The notes under the pieces are model-generated. The model was not told where the DNA came from, did not search any database, and saw only the letters and a program-made list of their open reading frames with translations. Positions 16,149 to 24,705 of a DNA stretch of 64,000 bases are shown piece by piece (position 1 is the first letter of the stretch; the number at the start of each line of letters is the position of its first letter). The position numbers and the translations under genes were made by a program. The DNA is from an uncultured Rhodopila sp. (GTDB taxonomy: Bacteria; Pseudomonadota; Alphaproteobacteria; Acetobacterales; Acetobacteraceae): positions 35,972-99,971 of the forward strand of contig CAIZFE010000062.1 of the NCBI GenBank assembly GCA_903932145.1, read 5' to 3'.

Positions 16149-16739
16149 TCAGACCAACGACAGACTGGTATCGAACGAGGCTCGGTATAGCGCCATCAGC
16201 CGGCTGACGGTCTCGTCCCCGGCCGCGAATCGGGCCGATCGAATGACGGCAAAATCGGCCGGGGCGACGCGGTCGAACACGGCGTAACACAGCTCGCCGT
16301 TGTTGTAGCGAGACCGGTAGGCGAGACCCTGCACACCGCTGCCATGGATGCGCAGCGCGAGTTCGCGGGACAGCGCATACGCGTCGGCGCCGATCTCTCC
16401 GGCATCCACGCCGAACGCCTGAAGGCCTTCGTCAAACAGTTTGGCCAGTCGCAAAGAGCGTTCCAGCCTCAACACGGTGTAAGCGCGTTCGTTGACGAAC
16501 TCAGGGCGCAGGATGCGGCCTTTCGGGCGGCGCAGGATGGTTTCGACGAACGCGCCCTCCAACCGCCGCGACGCATACAGAACGCGATATTCACCGTTGG
16601 GGGCGTCGAAGCGATTCCCCGGTTTCTGTCCGGGCGACGGACCGAAAAACACCGCACCGCGCGCGGCGTGATGAATACGGACGATCAACGTGCCAGCGCG
16701 CAGCACCGTCGTCGGAGGCGCGCCGACGCTGGCGGACAT
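16149..16739 (-). CDS. RES-domain toxin
   Basis: A 196-residue RES-family protein. In characterised pairs these toxins degrade NAD+ or ADP-ribosylate a target. Features are an early Arg (LIVRIHH), the segment NRFDAPNGEYRVLYAS, the conserved Glu in GAFVETILR, and a Ser-containing strand LAYRSRYNNGELCYAVFDR. Its ATG overlaps the stop of the upstream antitoxin by one base (TAATG), which implies tight coupling. The antitoxin-first order matches known RES/Xre loci. Confidence 0.88.
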   Translation of the reverse strand: MSASVGAPPTTVLRAGTLIVRIHHAARGAVFFGPSPGQKPGNRFDAPNGEYRVLYASRRLEGAFVETILRRPKGRILRPEFVNERAYTVLRLERSLRLAKLFDEGLQAFGVDAGEIGADAYALSRELALRIHGSGVQGLAYRSRYNNGELCYAVFDRVAPADFAVIRSARFAAGDETVSRLMALYRASFDTSLSLV

Positions 16740-17794
16740 TAGCCTTCGATGTCGAGATAGGCCTCAGCGGCATGAACCACATCGTCCGTGCGGCCGTCTT
16801 TCAAAGCGTCCAGCGGGATGCCGCCCAGGTTGGGATCGGGTTCAACGAGGAACTGTAGCGCCGACCAAGCGCCAGCCACCTTGAACCGGGCCACCACAGC
16901 GGCGATGCCGGTAACGATTCCGGCCGGGGTGAACTGATCGCGCGGCAGGATCAGGGCCGACCCGTTCATCATGGCCAGCACGGTGCCGGCTTTGACCCGC
17001 TTGTGCACCGCCTGCCGCGAAACCCCCAGCAGCGCGGCGGCCTCGGTCAGCGACAGGCCGCCGCCGGCTTTTTTCAGCAGCGCCGCTTTCACCTCGGCCT
17101 GATCGTCTTTGGCGGTTTCCGTTGGCCCGTGCGCGCCGGCGATCAGCGTGGCGGCGTGTTCGATCTGCAGCGCCATGACGTCGAGCTGCCGAGCCATGTC
17201 GGCGAACGCTTTTGGCCGGTCATATTGGCTGATACGCAACAGATCCTCTCCGGATGGAGTGAGGTCCGCCAGCACGCCGAACGCCTGTTGCACCAGCCGT
17301 TCCGCCGCGACGTCCGGCTGCCAGGGATGCAGCAGCGCGGCACGCACCTGACGGGCGCGGTGCAGGGCCTGTTCCACCATGTCGCCATACCAGTTGGCCT
17401 GCTTCGCCGCCCTGTATTTCGGCGGCGCGAAATCCGTGATGCCGCCCTCCTGGAACGCCGCGCTGAGCAGCGTGGCGGCGAGATCGACCCGAACCGTGAA
17501 ATCGGCGATCTGGCGCAGCGCCGGGCTGGTTGCGTTGCCGCGGATCGGATCGTTGACGGGGCGGCTGTACAACGCGGCTTCGGGGTTGAACCACGCGCCG
17601 AACGACGGCGGCGGCGTCAGGCTGGCCTGGACTTCGGCCATGCCGCGCGCGAGCGGGTTCGGCCGGGCGGCCTCTTCCACCAACCGGCGCAGATGCTCCG
17701 TCACGTTAAGGCCCCGTTCCCGCGCCTGCGTGTCGGCCAGCGTGAGGGTGGTGAGATCAAGCGGGTTCCTGAGAGGCGAGGCCGCGTGGTTCAT
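16739..17794 (-). CDS. long Xre/MbcA/ParS-type antitoxin with N-terminal extension
   Basis: A 351-residue partner of the RES toxin, about twice the usual antitoxin length. Residues about 247-270 are a helix-turn-helix (LSLTEAAALLGVSRQAVHKR). The last 45 residues (GAWSALQFLVEPDPNLGGIP onward) match the toxin-binding domain of Xre/MbcA/ParS antitoxins. Residues about 13-45 (TLADTQARERGLNVTEHLRRLVEE) resemble a ribbon-helix-helix segment, and 60-230 are helical and unassigned. ATG 17794 has GAGGAA 5 bases upstream; upstream ATGs are possible. GGTTGAT repeats lie in its promoter region. Confidence 0.78.
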   Translation of the reverse strand: MNHAASPLRNPLDLTTLTLADTQARERGLNVTEHLRRLVEEAARPNPLARGMAEVQASLTPPPSFGAWFNPEAALYSRPVNDPIRGNATSPALRQIADFTVRVDLAATLLSAAFQEGGITDFAPPKYRAAKQANWYGDMVEQALHRARQVRAALLHPWQPDVAAERLVQQAFGVLADLTPSGEDLLRISQYDRPKAFADMARQLDVMALQIEHAATLIAGAHGPTETAKDDQAEVKAALLKKAGGGLSLTEAAALLGVSRQAVHKRVKAGTVLAMMNGSALILPRDQFTPAGIVTGIAAVVARFKVAGAWSALQFLVEPDPNLGGIPLDALKDGRTDDVVHAAEAYLDIEG

Positions 17795-17832
17795 GGGGTT
17801 CCTCGGTGGGGGTGAGAGGACGGCACCGTCAC

Positions 17833-17954
17833 GGTTGATAGTGATTGGTTGATAGGACATTTCGTAAATTTCGTCAACCACAATCGGCGGCGGCCACTCG
17901 CGTTGCAAAGCGCCGGGAGCGCCCTGCCCTGGCTGTGATCGTCGTTGGTTGATG
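17833..17954. promoter_or_regulatory. GGTTGAT repeats in the divergent TA promoter region
   Basis: GGTTGATA occurs at 17833-17840 and 17847-17854 (14-base period), GGTTGATG at 17947-17954, and the inverse TCAACC at 17874-17879. They lie between the minus-strand RES antitoxin (start 17794) and the plus-strand TacA-like gene (start 18032). An autoregulatory operator is the simplest reading. Confidence 0.5.
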
Positions 17955-18031
17955 GGGGGCCGAGGGGAGCGGCGCGGTGTGTGGTGACGCCAGCGTTACG
18001 GTGTGCGAGTGTGTCAGCAATGGAGGTTTTC

Positions 18032-18388
18032 ATGCGTAACCCGACGCCCACGGCTCGCCGCCACGCGCTGTCTCTCTGCATGACGCCGGAGGATCGGGGG
18101 TTGTTCGACCGTGCCGCTCGGGTTGCCGGGACGATGACTGCCGCGTTCGTGCTGGATGCGGCTCGGCGGGCGGCGGAGGACGTGGTGATGGACCGGACTT
18201 TGTTTCGCGTCGGGCCGGAAGCGTTCGAGGGGTTTCGCGCCCGTCTGGATGAGGCACCGCGTCCGAATGACCGGTTACGGAGCCCGCTTCAAGCGGGGGC
18301 ACCCTGGGAGAACACATCGGAGTCTTCACGGCCCGCCGTTAGCCATCGGCGGTGGCATCTAGTGCCGAGCACAGGCAAGCACGAGTGA
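18032..18388 (+). CDS. TacA-like (DUF1778) antitoxin, orphan, tail probably degraded
   Basis: A 118-residue frame whose first 85 residues match the DUF1778/TacA antitoxin pattern: ribbon-helix-helix start (ARRHALSLCMTPEDRGLFDRA), AFVLDAARRAAEDVV, then FRVGPEAFEGFRARLDEAPRPNDRLR. Family members normally end about there. The remaining 33 residues (GAPWENTSESSRPAV and on) look unrelated, as if the original 3' end was lost. The usual GNAT acetyltransferase toxin TacT does not follow. GGAGG at 18022-18026 fixes the start at 18032. It may act on the neighbouring RES locus or be a relic. Confidence 0.65.
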   Translation: MRNPTPTARRHALSLCMTPEDRGLFDRAARVAGTMTAAFVLDAARRAAEDVVMDRTLFRVGPEAFEGFRARLDEAPRPNDRLRSPLQAGAPWENTSESSRPAVSHRRWHLVPSTGKHE

Positions 18389-18572
18389 ACCCAATTCAGC
18401 ACATTCGAGTCTGCAGAATGGAAATTTTTCTCATGATCCACATATACCTGTTTGGAATAATATAGGTAAAAGTATTGGATCGCAAGCCACGACCCTCTTT
18501 TACCAGCAGGGTATCATACCGATGCAGGGAAGAGATCCGGGAAGTTACCTTACGGAAGCGAATCTTGCTCCG

Positions 18573-19202
18573 TCACGATCGACCAAATTCGTCGGCAGCG
18601 GCAGAGACAATGGCGTCAATTTCAGAATGAGCGATCTCTAATTTGCTCAACGCCTCATCCAGCGGCACAAACGCATCATCCAGGGCATCAGGATAGGCGT
18701 TCGCCAGATCGTTCACCAGAAGATGAACCGGGAGGAACAAATCACCATGAATCAAACGAAAGCCTGCGTTGTGCAATGACGGTCGTTGAAGGAGTTGAGA
18801 TGCCAAGAATTTCTGCCATACACCCTTCGGCCTCGTCCCTCTTCCTACAAGGCGCGTAATCCACGTGGCGTCCACCCCGAACCAGATACCAAACTCGAAT
18901 GGAACAGCACCGCAAAGCGCTGAAACGTTGTATTGAAATTCATCGTCGTTTTCGGCGGTATGTCCGAGACAATAGAGGGCCTTATAGACATTTTCTTCTT
19001 GGTTGATGGGCCAGTTTTTGGGCCCGAATTGGCAGAAGTTCTTTTCGTAATCTTCCTTTTCCCACCAATCTGTCTGGCGAGACGCCCATTTGGCCACCCT
19101 GGTGTCAATCGCCCGCATTACCTTATCGTCTATTTCAGCAGCAACTTCTGGAGCTTTCTCAAGGATCGCTAGATTGTTGATTATGAGTTGGTGCAAGGTC
19201 AT
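18573..19202 (-). CDS. hypothetical protein, accessory cassette
   Basis: A 209-residue protein that I do not recognise. It is acidic, rich in aromatic residues (WWEKEDYEKNF, FEFGIWFGVDATWIT) and has no signal peptide or membrane helix. The C-terminal third is helical (ALDDAFVPLDEALSKLEIAHSEID). Base composition is clearly more AT-rich than the flanks. It starts 36 bases after the PD-(D/E)XK-like gene on the same strand, so the two are probably co-transcribed and arrived together. The ribosome site is weak. Confidence 0.6.
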   Translation of the reverse strand: MTLHQLIINNLAILEKAPEVAAEIDDKVMRAIDTRVAKWASRQTDWWEKEDYEKNFCQFGPKNWPINQEENVYKALYCLGHTAENDDEFQYNVSALCGAVPFEFGIWFGVDATWITRLVGRGTRPKGVWQKFLASQLLQRPSLHNAGFRLIHGDLFLPVHLLVNDLANAYPDALDDAFVPLDEALSKLEIAHSEIDAIVSAAADEFGRS

Positions 19203-19238
19203 CAGATTCTATCGCCTGTATGTGTTGCGGGATTCGCT

Positions 19239-20174
19239 TTAGCGAAGGCTATCGGCAAACTCGGCATATTGAAGTAAGAGGTGACGCATTGGGTTCGACG
19301 GGCGACCGAGGATGTAAGATCGCACGGCACTCGATACCTGGGACCATGAAGCAGACTTAATTTTTCCATCCTCCCTTAAGCTCAAGTCCGCCGTATTTCG
19401 ACCATTCGGCGTCAAATAAATTACAGCCCAATGTCGATGACCGGCCTTGAGTCGCGCGAGCTCAACATAACGCTTAAGCTGGCCCGCGGCCTCTTCCGCA
19501 GCAATTTTGGCTTCAATAAAAACGAGAAAATCGTCGCTTTCTATTTCGATATCAATTCGGCTATCTGGATCACCCAACGGCCACACTTCAGTACGAGTGT
19601 AATATCGTTCGCTGGCTGCCCGTCGCGCGAAATCTGGCAGTCCAACCATAGAGAGAAGGTGAGACAAGATTTCCGAGCCTTGGCCATGTTCTGCGCTGTG
19701 ATCGAGGAGAGAAGCCAGGGTGCTGCAATTGCGCCTTTCGTCAGTTCCGAGCTGCGCAGCCCGCCAGACGTTGAACATCATTCCACTTTCACGATATTCG
19801 CGAAATGCATCAGAGAACGAGGCCGCAAATTTCTGAAAATTGCTTGGCTCAGGCAGATTGGCTACACTGTCTTTTGCGTTATTTATCTCGCTCGTATGCT
19901 TTTGCCACTCGCCGAAGAACTCGGACCATTTTTGAGTCACCGGAATCGGCGATGGGCTTGCCGCATTCCACCCAGCGAAGAAATATCCTAATCGTTCCGC
20001 TAGGTCGTCTTCTGACGAAGCGCCGTTAGCCAATGCCCAGGTCTCCGGTCGACGGTGGCAAAAAACCAACAATCGACAAACGTCGAAGTTTGAATTCCTC
20101 ACAACCCACTCATTGCTCAAAGCCACACTCAATTGGCGTTTGGAGAGCCTAGTCGGAATGGTCCACTTATGCAA
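19239..20174 (-). CDS. PD-(D/E)XK nuclease-like protein
   Basis: About 311 residues. The C-terminal part carries the nuclease-type motif RIDIEIESDDFLVFIEAKI: an Asp, then Glu-Ala-Lys after a strand, followed by the helix AAGQLKRYVELARLK and the strand HWAVIYLTPNG. The N-terminal 180 residues resemble no family I can name. No ATG fits. TTG at 20174 with GGAG 7 bases upstream is the likely start, because further upstream the frame runs antisense into coxL. It is AT-richer than the flanks and in an operon with the hypothetical gene downstream. A defence-type role is inference. Confidence 0.65.
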   Translation of the reverse strand: MHKWTIPTRLSKRQLSVALSNEWVVRNSNFDVCRLLVFCHRRPETWALANGASSEDDLAERLGYFFAGWNAASPSPIPVTQKWSEFFGEWQKHTSEINNAKDSVANLPEPSNFQKFAASFSDAFREYRESGMMFNVWRAAQLGTDERRNCSTLASLLDHSAEHGQGSEILSHLLSMVGLPDFARRAASERYYTRTEVWPLGDPDSRIDIEIESDDFLVFIEAKIAAEEAAGQLKRYVELARLKAGHRHWAVIYLTPNGRNTADLSLREDGKIKSASWSQVSSAVRSYILGRPSNPMRHLLLQYAEFADSLR

Positions 20175-20270
20175 CCGGCTGCTCCGCCTTTTGTAAGGTC
20201 CTGAGCCCCCCTCTCCCCAACCCGCCCAAAACCCCCTACCAACAGCAGGAGAGGAGACCCGAACCCCAAG

Positions 20271-23200
20271 ATGGACACCGAATCCCCCCAAGCTCCCTGG
20301 CTCGGCCGCTCCATCCCGCGGACCGAGGACGCCGCGCTGCTCACCGGCCGGGGCCGGTATTTCGACGACCAGGCGGTCCCGACCAACACCCTGCACGCCG
20401 CCATCCTCCGCTCCCCGCACGGGCATGCCAGCATTACCGCCGTCGACACCGGCAAAGCCGCCGCCCTGGCAGGCGTCACCGCCGTCCTGACCGGTGCCGA
20501 CATCCAGGCCCTGACCACCAGCCTCGTCGTCGGGGTCAAAGCCCCCATCCAGTGCTGGCCCATCGCCACCGACCGGGTCCGCTATGTCGGCGAACCCGTC
20601 GCCATCGTCGTCGCCAAAGACCGCTACATCGCCGAGGACGCGCTCGACCTGATCGAGGTCACCTACGCCCCCCTGCCAGCCGTCATCGACCCGAAAGCGG
20701 CGCTGGAACCCGACGCCCCCATCCTGCACCCCGGCCTGAACGGCAACCTCGCCAGCGACCGTAGCTTTCGGTACGGCGACCCGGAAACAGCCTTTGCCAC
20801 CGCCGCCCACACCATCAGCATAGAAACGACCTACCCGCGCAACGCCTGCACGCCGATCGAAACGTACGGTGTGCTCGCCGAATACGACCCCGGAACGGAC
20901 GCCTACGACGTAATGGCCAACTTCCAAGGCCCGTTCTCGATCCACGCGGTGATAGCCAGAGCACTGAAGGTTCCGGGGAATCGGTTGCGCCTGAAAACCC
21001 CGGCGGAATCCGGCGGCAGTTTCGGCGTCAAGCAAGGCGTGTTCCCGTACATCGTCCTGATCGCCGCCGCGGCAAAAGTCGCCAACTGCCCGGTCAAATG
21101 GGTGGAGGACCGTCTCGAACATCTCGCCGCCTCCGCCTGTGCAACGAACCGCGTCACCACGTTAAAAGCAGCCGTAACGAACGCGGGCAAAATCCTGGCG
21201 CTGGACTGGGACCAGATCGAGGATTGCGGCGCCCATCTGCGCGCCCCCGAACCGGCGACGCTGTATCGCATGCACGGCAACATGACTGGCGCCTACGACA
21301 TCAGGCACCTGGCGATCCGCAACCGGGTGGTGCTGACAAACAAGATGCCGACCGGGTTGAACCGAGGCTTCGGCGGCCCGCAGATCTATTTCCCGCTGGA
21401 GCGCCTGATCCAGCGTATCGCCAAACACCTGAGCCTGGACCCGCTGGACGTCATCCGCCGCAACCTGATCCAGACATTTCCCTATCGCACCGTCAGCGGC
21501 GCCCTGCTGGACTCCGGCGATTATGGAACGTCTCTGGCCAAGGCCCTCGACCAGGGCGGCCACGCCGAACTGCTGAAGCGCCGCGATCAGGCTCGGTCTG
21601 AAGGCCGTTTTTACGGCATTGGTTACGCGGCCGTGGTGGAACCAAGCGTATCGAACATGGGCTACATCACCGCCGTCCTGACACCGGCCGAACGCGCCAA
21701 GGCCGGGCCGAAGAACGGCGCCCAGGCCACCGCGACCATCAGCCTGGACCCGGTCGGCGCCGTCAGCGTGCATGTCTCCTCAGTACCGCAAGGCCAGGGG
21801 CACCGGACGGTGTTGTCGCAGGTCGTCGCCGATGTGTTCGGGTTACGTCCCGGCGATATCCGGGTCGTTACCGATCTGGACACTGCCAAGGATGCGTGGT
21901 CGATCGCCTCGGGCAACTATGCCAGCCGCTTCGCCCCCGCCGTTGCCGGCACCACGCACCTCGCCGCCACGCGACTGCGCGACAAATTGGCCCGCATCGC
22001 CGCCGCCCAACTGAACATCCCGGCCGAGGACACAATCTTCGCCAACGGCAAAATCCACGCCCGGTCCAACCCCGACAACGCCGTGTCGTTCAGCCGCATC
22101 GCCGCCGCCAGCCACTGGGCGCCCGGCACGCTGCCGGCCGGCGTCGATCAGGCCATCCGCGAAACGGTGTTCTGGACTCCGCCCGAACTGACCGCGCCGA
22201 ACGAGGCCGACGAGGTCAATTCCTCGCTGTGCCACGGCTTCATCTTCGACATCTGCGCGGTTGAGGTGGACCGCGTCACCGGCGAACTGCAATTCGACCG
22301 TTACGTCACGATGCACGATTGCGGCAGGGTGCTGCATCCCGGCATGGTCGCCGGCCAGATCACCGGCGGTTTCGCGCACGCCTTCGGGGCCGCGACGCTG
22401 GAAGAACACAGCTACGGCGACGACGGCAGTTTCCAGGCCGGAACGTTGGCCGACTATCTGATCCCGACGGCGATGGAGGTGCCGGAACCCATCATTCTGC
22501 ACCACGAAACCCTCTCGCCCTTCACTCCGCTCGGTTCCAAAGGCGTCGGCGAGGGCAACTGCATGTCCACGCCCGTGTGCATCGCCAATGCGGTCGCCGA
22601 CGCTTTGGGCCTGACGGACATTACGCTGCCCATCCTGCCGTCCCGGTTGACCGAACATTTGCATCCGCCGGAACGCACGCCGATTCGGCATGTGAAAACC
22701 GGAGAGCGCACCCTGTTCGGCGAAGGCTCCACCACCGTGGACGCGCCGCGCGAAAAAATCTGGGCAATGCTGCTGGACCCGGCGGAGCTGGCCGCGATCA
22801 TCCCCGGGGCGCACAGCATCGAAAAAACGTCGGAAACCGCGTTCCGAGCGCAGGTGACGCTGGGGATCGGTCCGGTGAAGGGCACGTATCGCGCGGCGAT
22901 CGATCTGTCCGACCTCCGGCCGCCCGAGTCCGTCACCCTGACCGGTTCGGCGACCGGCGCGCTGGGGTTCGGCCAAGGCAGCGGCCGTGTCACCCTGACC
23001 GAGGTCACTCCCGGACGCACCACCATCGCATACCAATACGAGGCCGAGATCGGCGGCAAAATCGCCTCGATCGGTGGGCGCCTGCTGGACGGAGCCGCGC
23101 GCATGATCATCGGCCAGTTTTTCGCCGCGCTGGCCGCGCGGGCTGTGGGAGCACGCAAAGGACTGTGGTGGGCACCAACAACCGCCAAGGTGACAACCGT

Positions 23201-23396
23201 CGGGGCAACCATCGCCCGAGCAACAGCCGTCAATGTAACAACCGTCATGGCCCGGCTTGTCCGGGCCACCCCCCGCCGCACCGGTGCCGCCAAAGGTGGC
23301 CCGGACAAGCCGGGCCATGACGGTGTGGGGGACGTCGTGCAAGAAAAACCGGGTATCCTCGCCCGCCTCCTCCGCCGCCTGCTAGGCACGAAATGA
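20271..23396 (+). CDS. CoxL-like molybdenum hydroxylase fused to a CoxG domain
   Basis: A 1041-residue protein. Residues 1-800 are the molybdopterin-binding large subunit of the xanthine dehydrogenase/CO dehydrogenase family: N-terminal GRSIPRTEDAALLTGRGRYF, the Mo-site segments GGSFGVKQGV and GLNRGFGGPQ, and the catalytic Glu in GSKGVGEGN. The AYRCSFR loop of true CO dehydrogenase is absent, so another substrate is likely. Residues about 815-960 are a CoxG (SRPBCC) domain, normally a separate protein. Residues 990-1018 are encoded by an inserted palindromic repeat. AGGAG precedes the start. Its end overlaps the next gene by 4 bases. Confidence 0.9.
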   Translation: MDTESPQAPWLGRSIPRTEDAALLTGRGRYFDDQAVPTNTLHAAILRSPHGHASITAVDTGKAAALAGVTAVLTGADIQALTTSLVVGVKAPIQCWPIATDRVRYVGEPVAIVVAKDRYIAEDALDLIEVTYAPLPAVIDPKAALEPDAPILHPGLNGNLASDRSFRYGDPETAFATAAHTISIETTYPRNACTPIETYGVLAEYDPGTDAYDVMANFQGPFSIHAVIARALKVPGNRLRLKTPAESGGSFGVKQGVFPYIVLIAAAAKVANCPVKWVEDRLEHLAASACATNRVTTLKAAVTNAGKILALDWDQIEDCGAHLRAPEPATLYRMHGNMTGAYDIRHLAIRNRVVLTNKMPTGLNRGFGGPQIYFPLERLIQRIAKHLSLDPLDVIRRNLIQTFPYRTVSGALLDSGDYGTSLAKALDQGGHAELLKRRDQARSEGRFYGIGYAAVVEPSVSNMGYITAVLTPAERAKAGPKNGAQATATISLDPVGAVSVHVSSVPQGQGHRTVLSQVVADVFGLRPGDIRVVTDLDTAKDAWSIASGNYASRFAPAVAGTTHLAATRLRDKLARIAAAQLNIPAEDTIFANGKIHARSNPDNAVSFSRIAAASHWAPGTLPAGVDQAIRETVFWTPPELTAPNEADEVNSSLCHGFIFDICAVEVDRVTGELQFDRYVTMHDCGRVLHPGMVAGQITGGFAHAFGAATLEEHSYGDDGSFQAGTLADYLIPTAMEVPEPIILHHETLSPFTPLGSKGVGEGNCMSTPVCIANAVADALGLTDITLPILPSRLTEHLHPPERTPIRHVKTGERTLFGEGSTTVDAPREKIWAMLLDPAELAAIIPGAHSIEKTSETAFRAQVTLGIGPVKGTYRAAIDLSDLRPPESVTLTGSATGALGFGQGSGRVTLTEVTPGRTTIAYQYEAEIGGKIASIGGRLLDGAARMIIGQFFAALAARAVGARKGLWWAPTTAKVTTVGATIARATAVNVTTVMARLVRATPRRTGAAKGGPDKPGHDGVGDVVQEKPGILARLLRRLLGTK
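23244..23321. repeat. inverted pair of family 1 repeats inside the coxL-coxG gene
   Basis: GTCATGGCCCGGCTTGTCC... (23244-23270) and its exact reverse complement (23295-23321) form 27-bp arms around a 24-base centre. The insertion keeps frame and adds a peptide containing MARLVRATP and GGPDKPGHDG near the C-terminus. Confidence 0.9.
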
Positions 23397-24211
23397 AGCC
23401 CGCACCGTTCGACTACCTGCGCGCCGGCACGGCGGCCGAGGCTCTGGAAACCCTCCACCAGTGCGGCGGCGATGCCCGCATCCTGGCCGGCGGCCAATCG
23501 CTGCTGCCGATGCTGAACATGCGCCTCGCCCGCCCCGGCGTCGTAATCGACATCATGCATGTGCCGGAATGGCAACGTATCGAGACGACCGAAACAACCC
23601 TGCGCATCGGCGCCGGCGTCCGGCAGATCGCGCTGGAACGCCATCCCGGCCTGCGGCAGCCGCTGCTGACCGCCGCCCTCGACTGGGTCGGTCACGCCCA
23701 AACCCGATCGCGCGGCACGGTCTGCGGCTCCGTCGCCCACGCCGACCCCAGCGCGGAACTGCCGCTGGTTCTGGTCGCGCTGAAAGGCACCATCCATCTG
23801 CGGTCCCGCCGCCGCCGGCGAGATGTCGCCGCGGCGGATTTCTTCACCGGCATGATGGCAACCACCCGCACGGACGAAGAAATGATCGAGGCTGTGTCGA
23901 TCCCAACCGCCCGCCCAGGGACCGGCACCGCATTCCGGGAAATGGCCCGCAGGCACGGTGATTTCGCCATTGTCGCCTGCGCCGCCGTGGCCGACGCCAC
24001 GACCGTTCGTCTGGCCGTCGCGGGTGTCGCCGACCGCCCGACCGCGATCGATCTCCCGGCCGACCCCGCCACCCGGGACGACGCGCTCGACACCTTTGCC
24101 TGGAGCCTGGACGCCCGGGATGACCTGCACGCCACCGCCCGCTACCGGCGTGAACTCGTCCGCCAGATTGGGCGTTCCGTGATGCAAGAGGCCATGCAAT
24201 GCCGCGCCTGA
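23393..24211 (+). CDS. CoxM-like FAD-binding subunit
   Basis: A 272-residue flavoprotein subunit that passes electrons from the Fe-S subunit to an acceptor. The FAD-binding loops are ARILAGGQSLLPMLNMRLARP (residues 28-48) and TRSRGTVCGSVAHADPSAELP (about 102-122), both diagnostic. The C-terminal domain is of the CO-dehydrogenase flavoprotein type. The start overlaps the large-subunit stop by 4 bases and the end overlaps coxS by 13 bases, so the three subunits are translated together. Confidence 0.93.
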   Translation: MKPAPFDYLRAGTAAEALETLHQCGGDARILAGGQSLLPMLNMRLARPGVVIDIMHVPEWQRIETTETTLRIGAGVRQIALERHPGLRQPLLTAALDWVGHAQTRSRGTVCGSVAHADPSAELPLVLVALKGTIHLRSRRRRRDVAAADFFTGMMATTRTDEEMIEAVSIPTARPGTGTAFREMARRHGDFAIVACAAVADATTVRLAVAGVADRPTAIDLPADPATRDDALDTFAWSLDARDDLHATARYRRELVRQIGRSVMQEAMQCRA

Positions 24212-24705
24212 CCGCCGACCGCCGCCATACCGTGCGCTTCACCCTGAACGGCCGCGCCGTCGAAGGGGAAGCCGAACCGCGCCTGCTGCTGGTCGATTTC
24301 CTGCGCCACGTCCTGGGAGCCACCGGCACGCATGTCGGCTGTGAGCACGGCGTCTGCGGCGCCTGCACCATCCAGATCGACGGCGACCCGGCCCGCGCCT
24401 GCATCATGCTGGCGGTGCAGGCTGACGGCGCGGACATCCGCACGGTCGAGGGCCTCGCCCCTGCCCCGGACCGGCTGTCAGTCCTGCAAGACTGTTTTCG
24501 AGAATTTCATGGGCTGCAATGCGGCTTCTGCACGCCGGGCATCCTGATGTCGCTCGACGCGTTCCTGCGCGCCCAACCTGACGCCACCGAACCGGAGATT
24601 CGAACGATGCTGTCCGGGCATTTGTGCCGGTGCACCGGCTATGTTCCCATCATGGCGGCGGCGCTCGCGGCGCGCGACCGGTTGAAGGCCAATCCCGATG
24701 CTTGA
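24199..24705 (+). CDS. CoxS-like 2Fe-2S subunit
   Basis: A 168-residue iron-sulfur subunit. The N-terminal plant-type ferredoxin cluster is marked by GCEHGVCGACTIQIDG plus a later Cys (ARACIM). The C-terminal helical cluster is marked by LQCGFCTPG and LCRCTGY. Together with the adjacent L and M subunits it completes a three-subunit molybdenum hydroxylase. The 3' end overlaps the CoA ligase gene by 8 bases. Confidence 0.95.
   Translation: MPRLTADRRHTVRFTLNGRAVEGEAEPRLLLVDFLRHVLGATGTHVGCEHGVCGACTIQIDGDPARACIMLAVQADGADIRTVEGLAPAPDRLSVLQDCFREFHGLQCGFCTPGILMSLDAFLRAQPDATEPEIRTMLSGHLCRCTGYVPIMAAALAARDRLKANPDA

Noticed and set aside
20175..21122. N-terminal extension of the PD-(D/E)XK-like protein
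   Set aside because: The open frame continues antisense into coxL-coxG, and that part is Gly/Asp/Val-rich shadow. TTG 20174 with GGAG gives a sensible start.
21843..24199. Two long minus-strand frames over the coxL and coxM genes
   Set aside because: They mirror conserved Cox subunits; Gly/Arg/Asp-rich repeats reflect GC codon bias.
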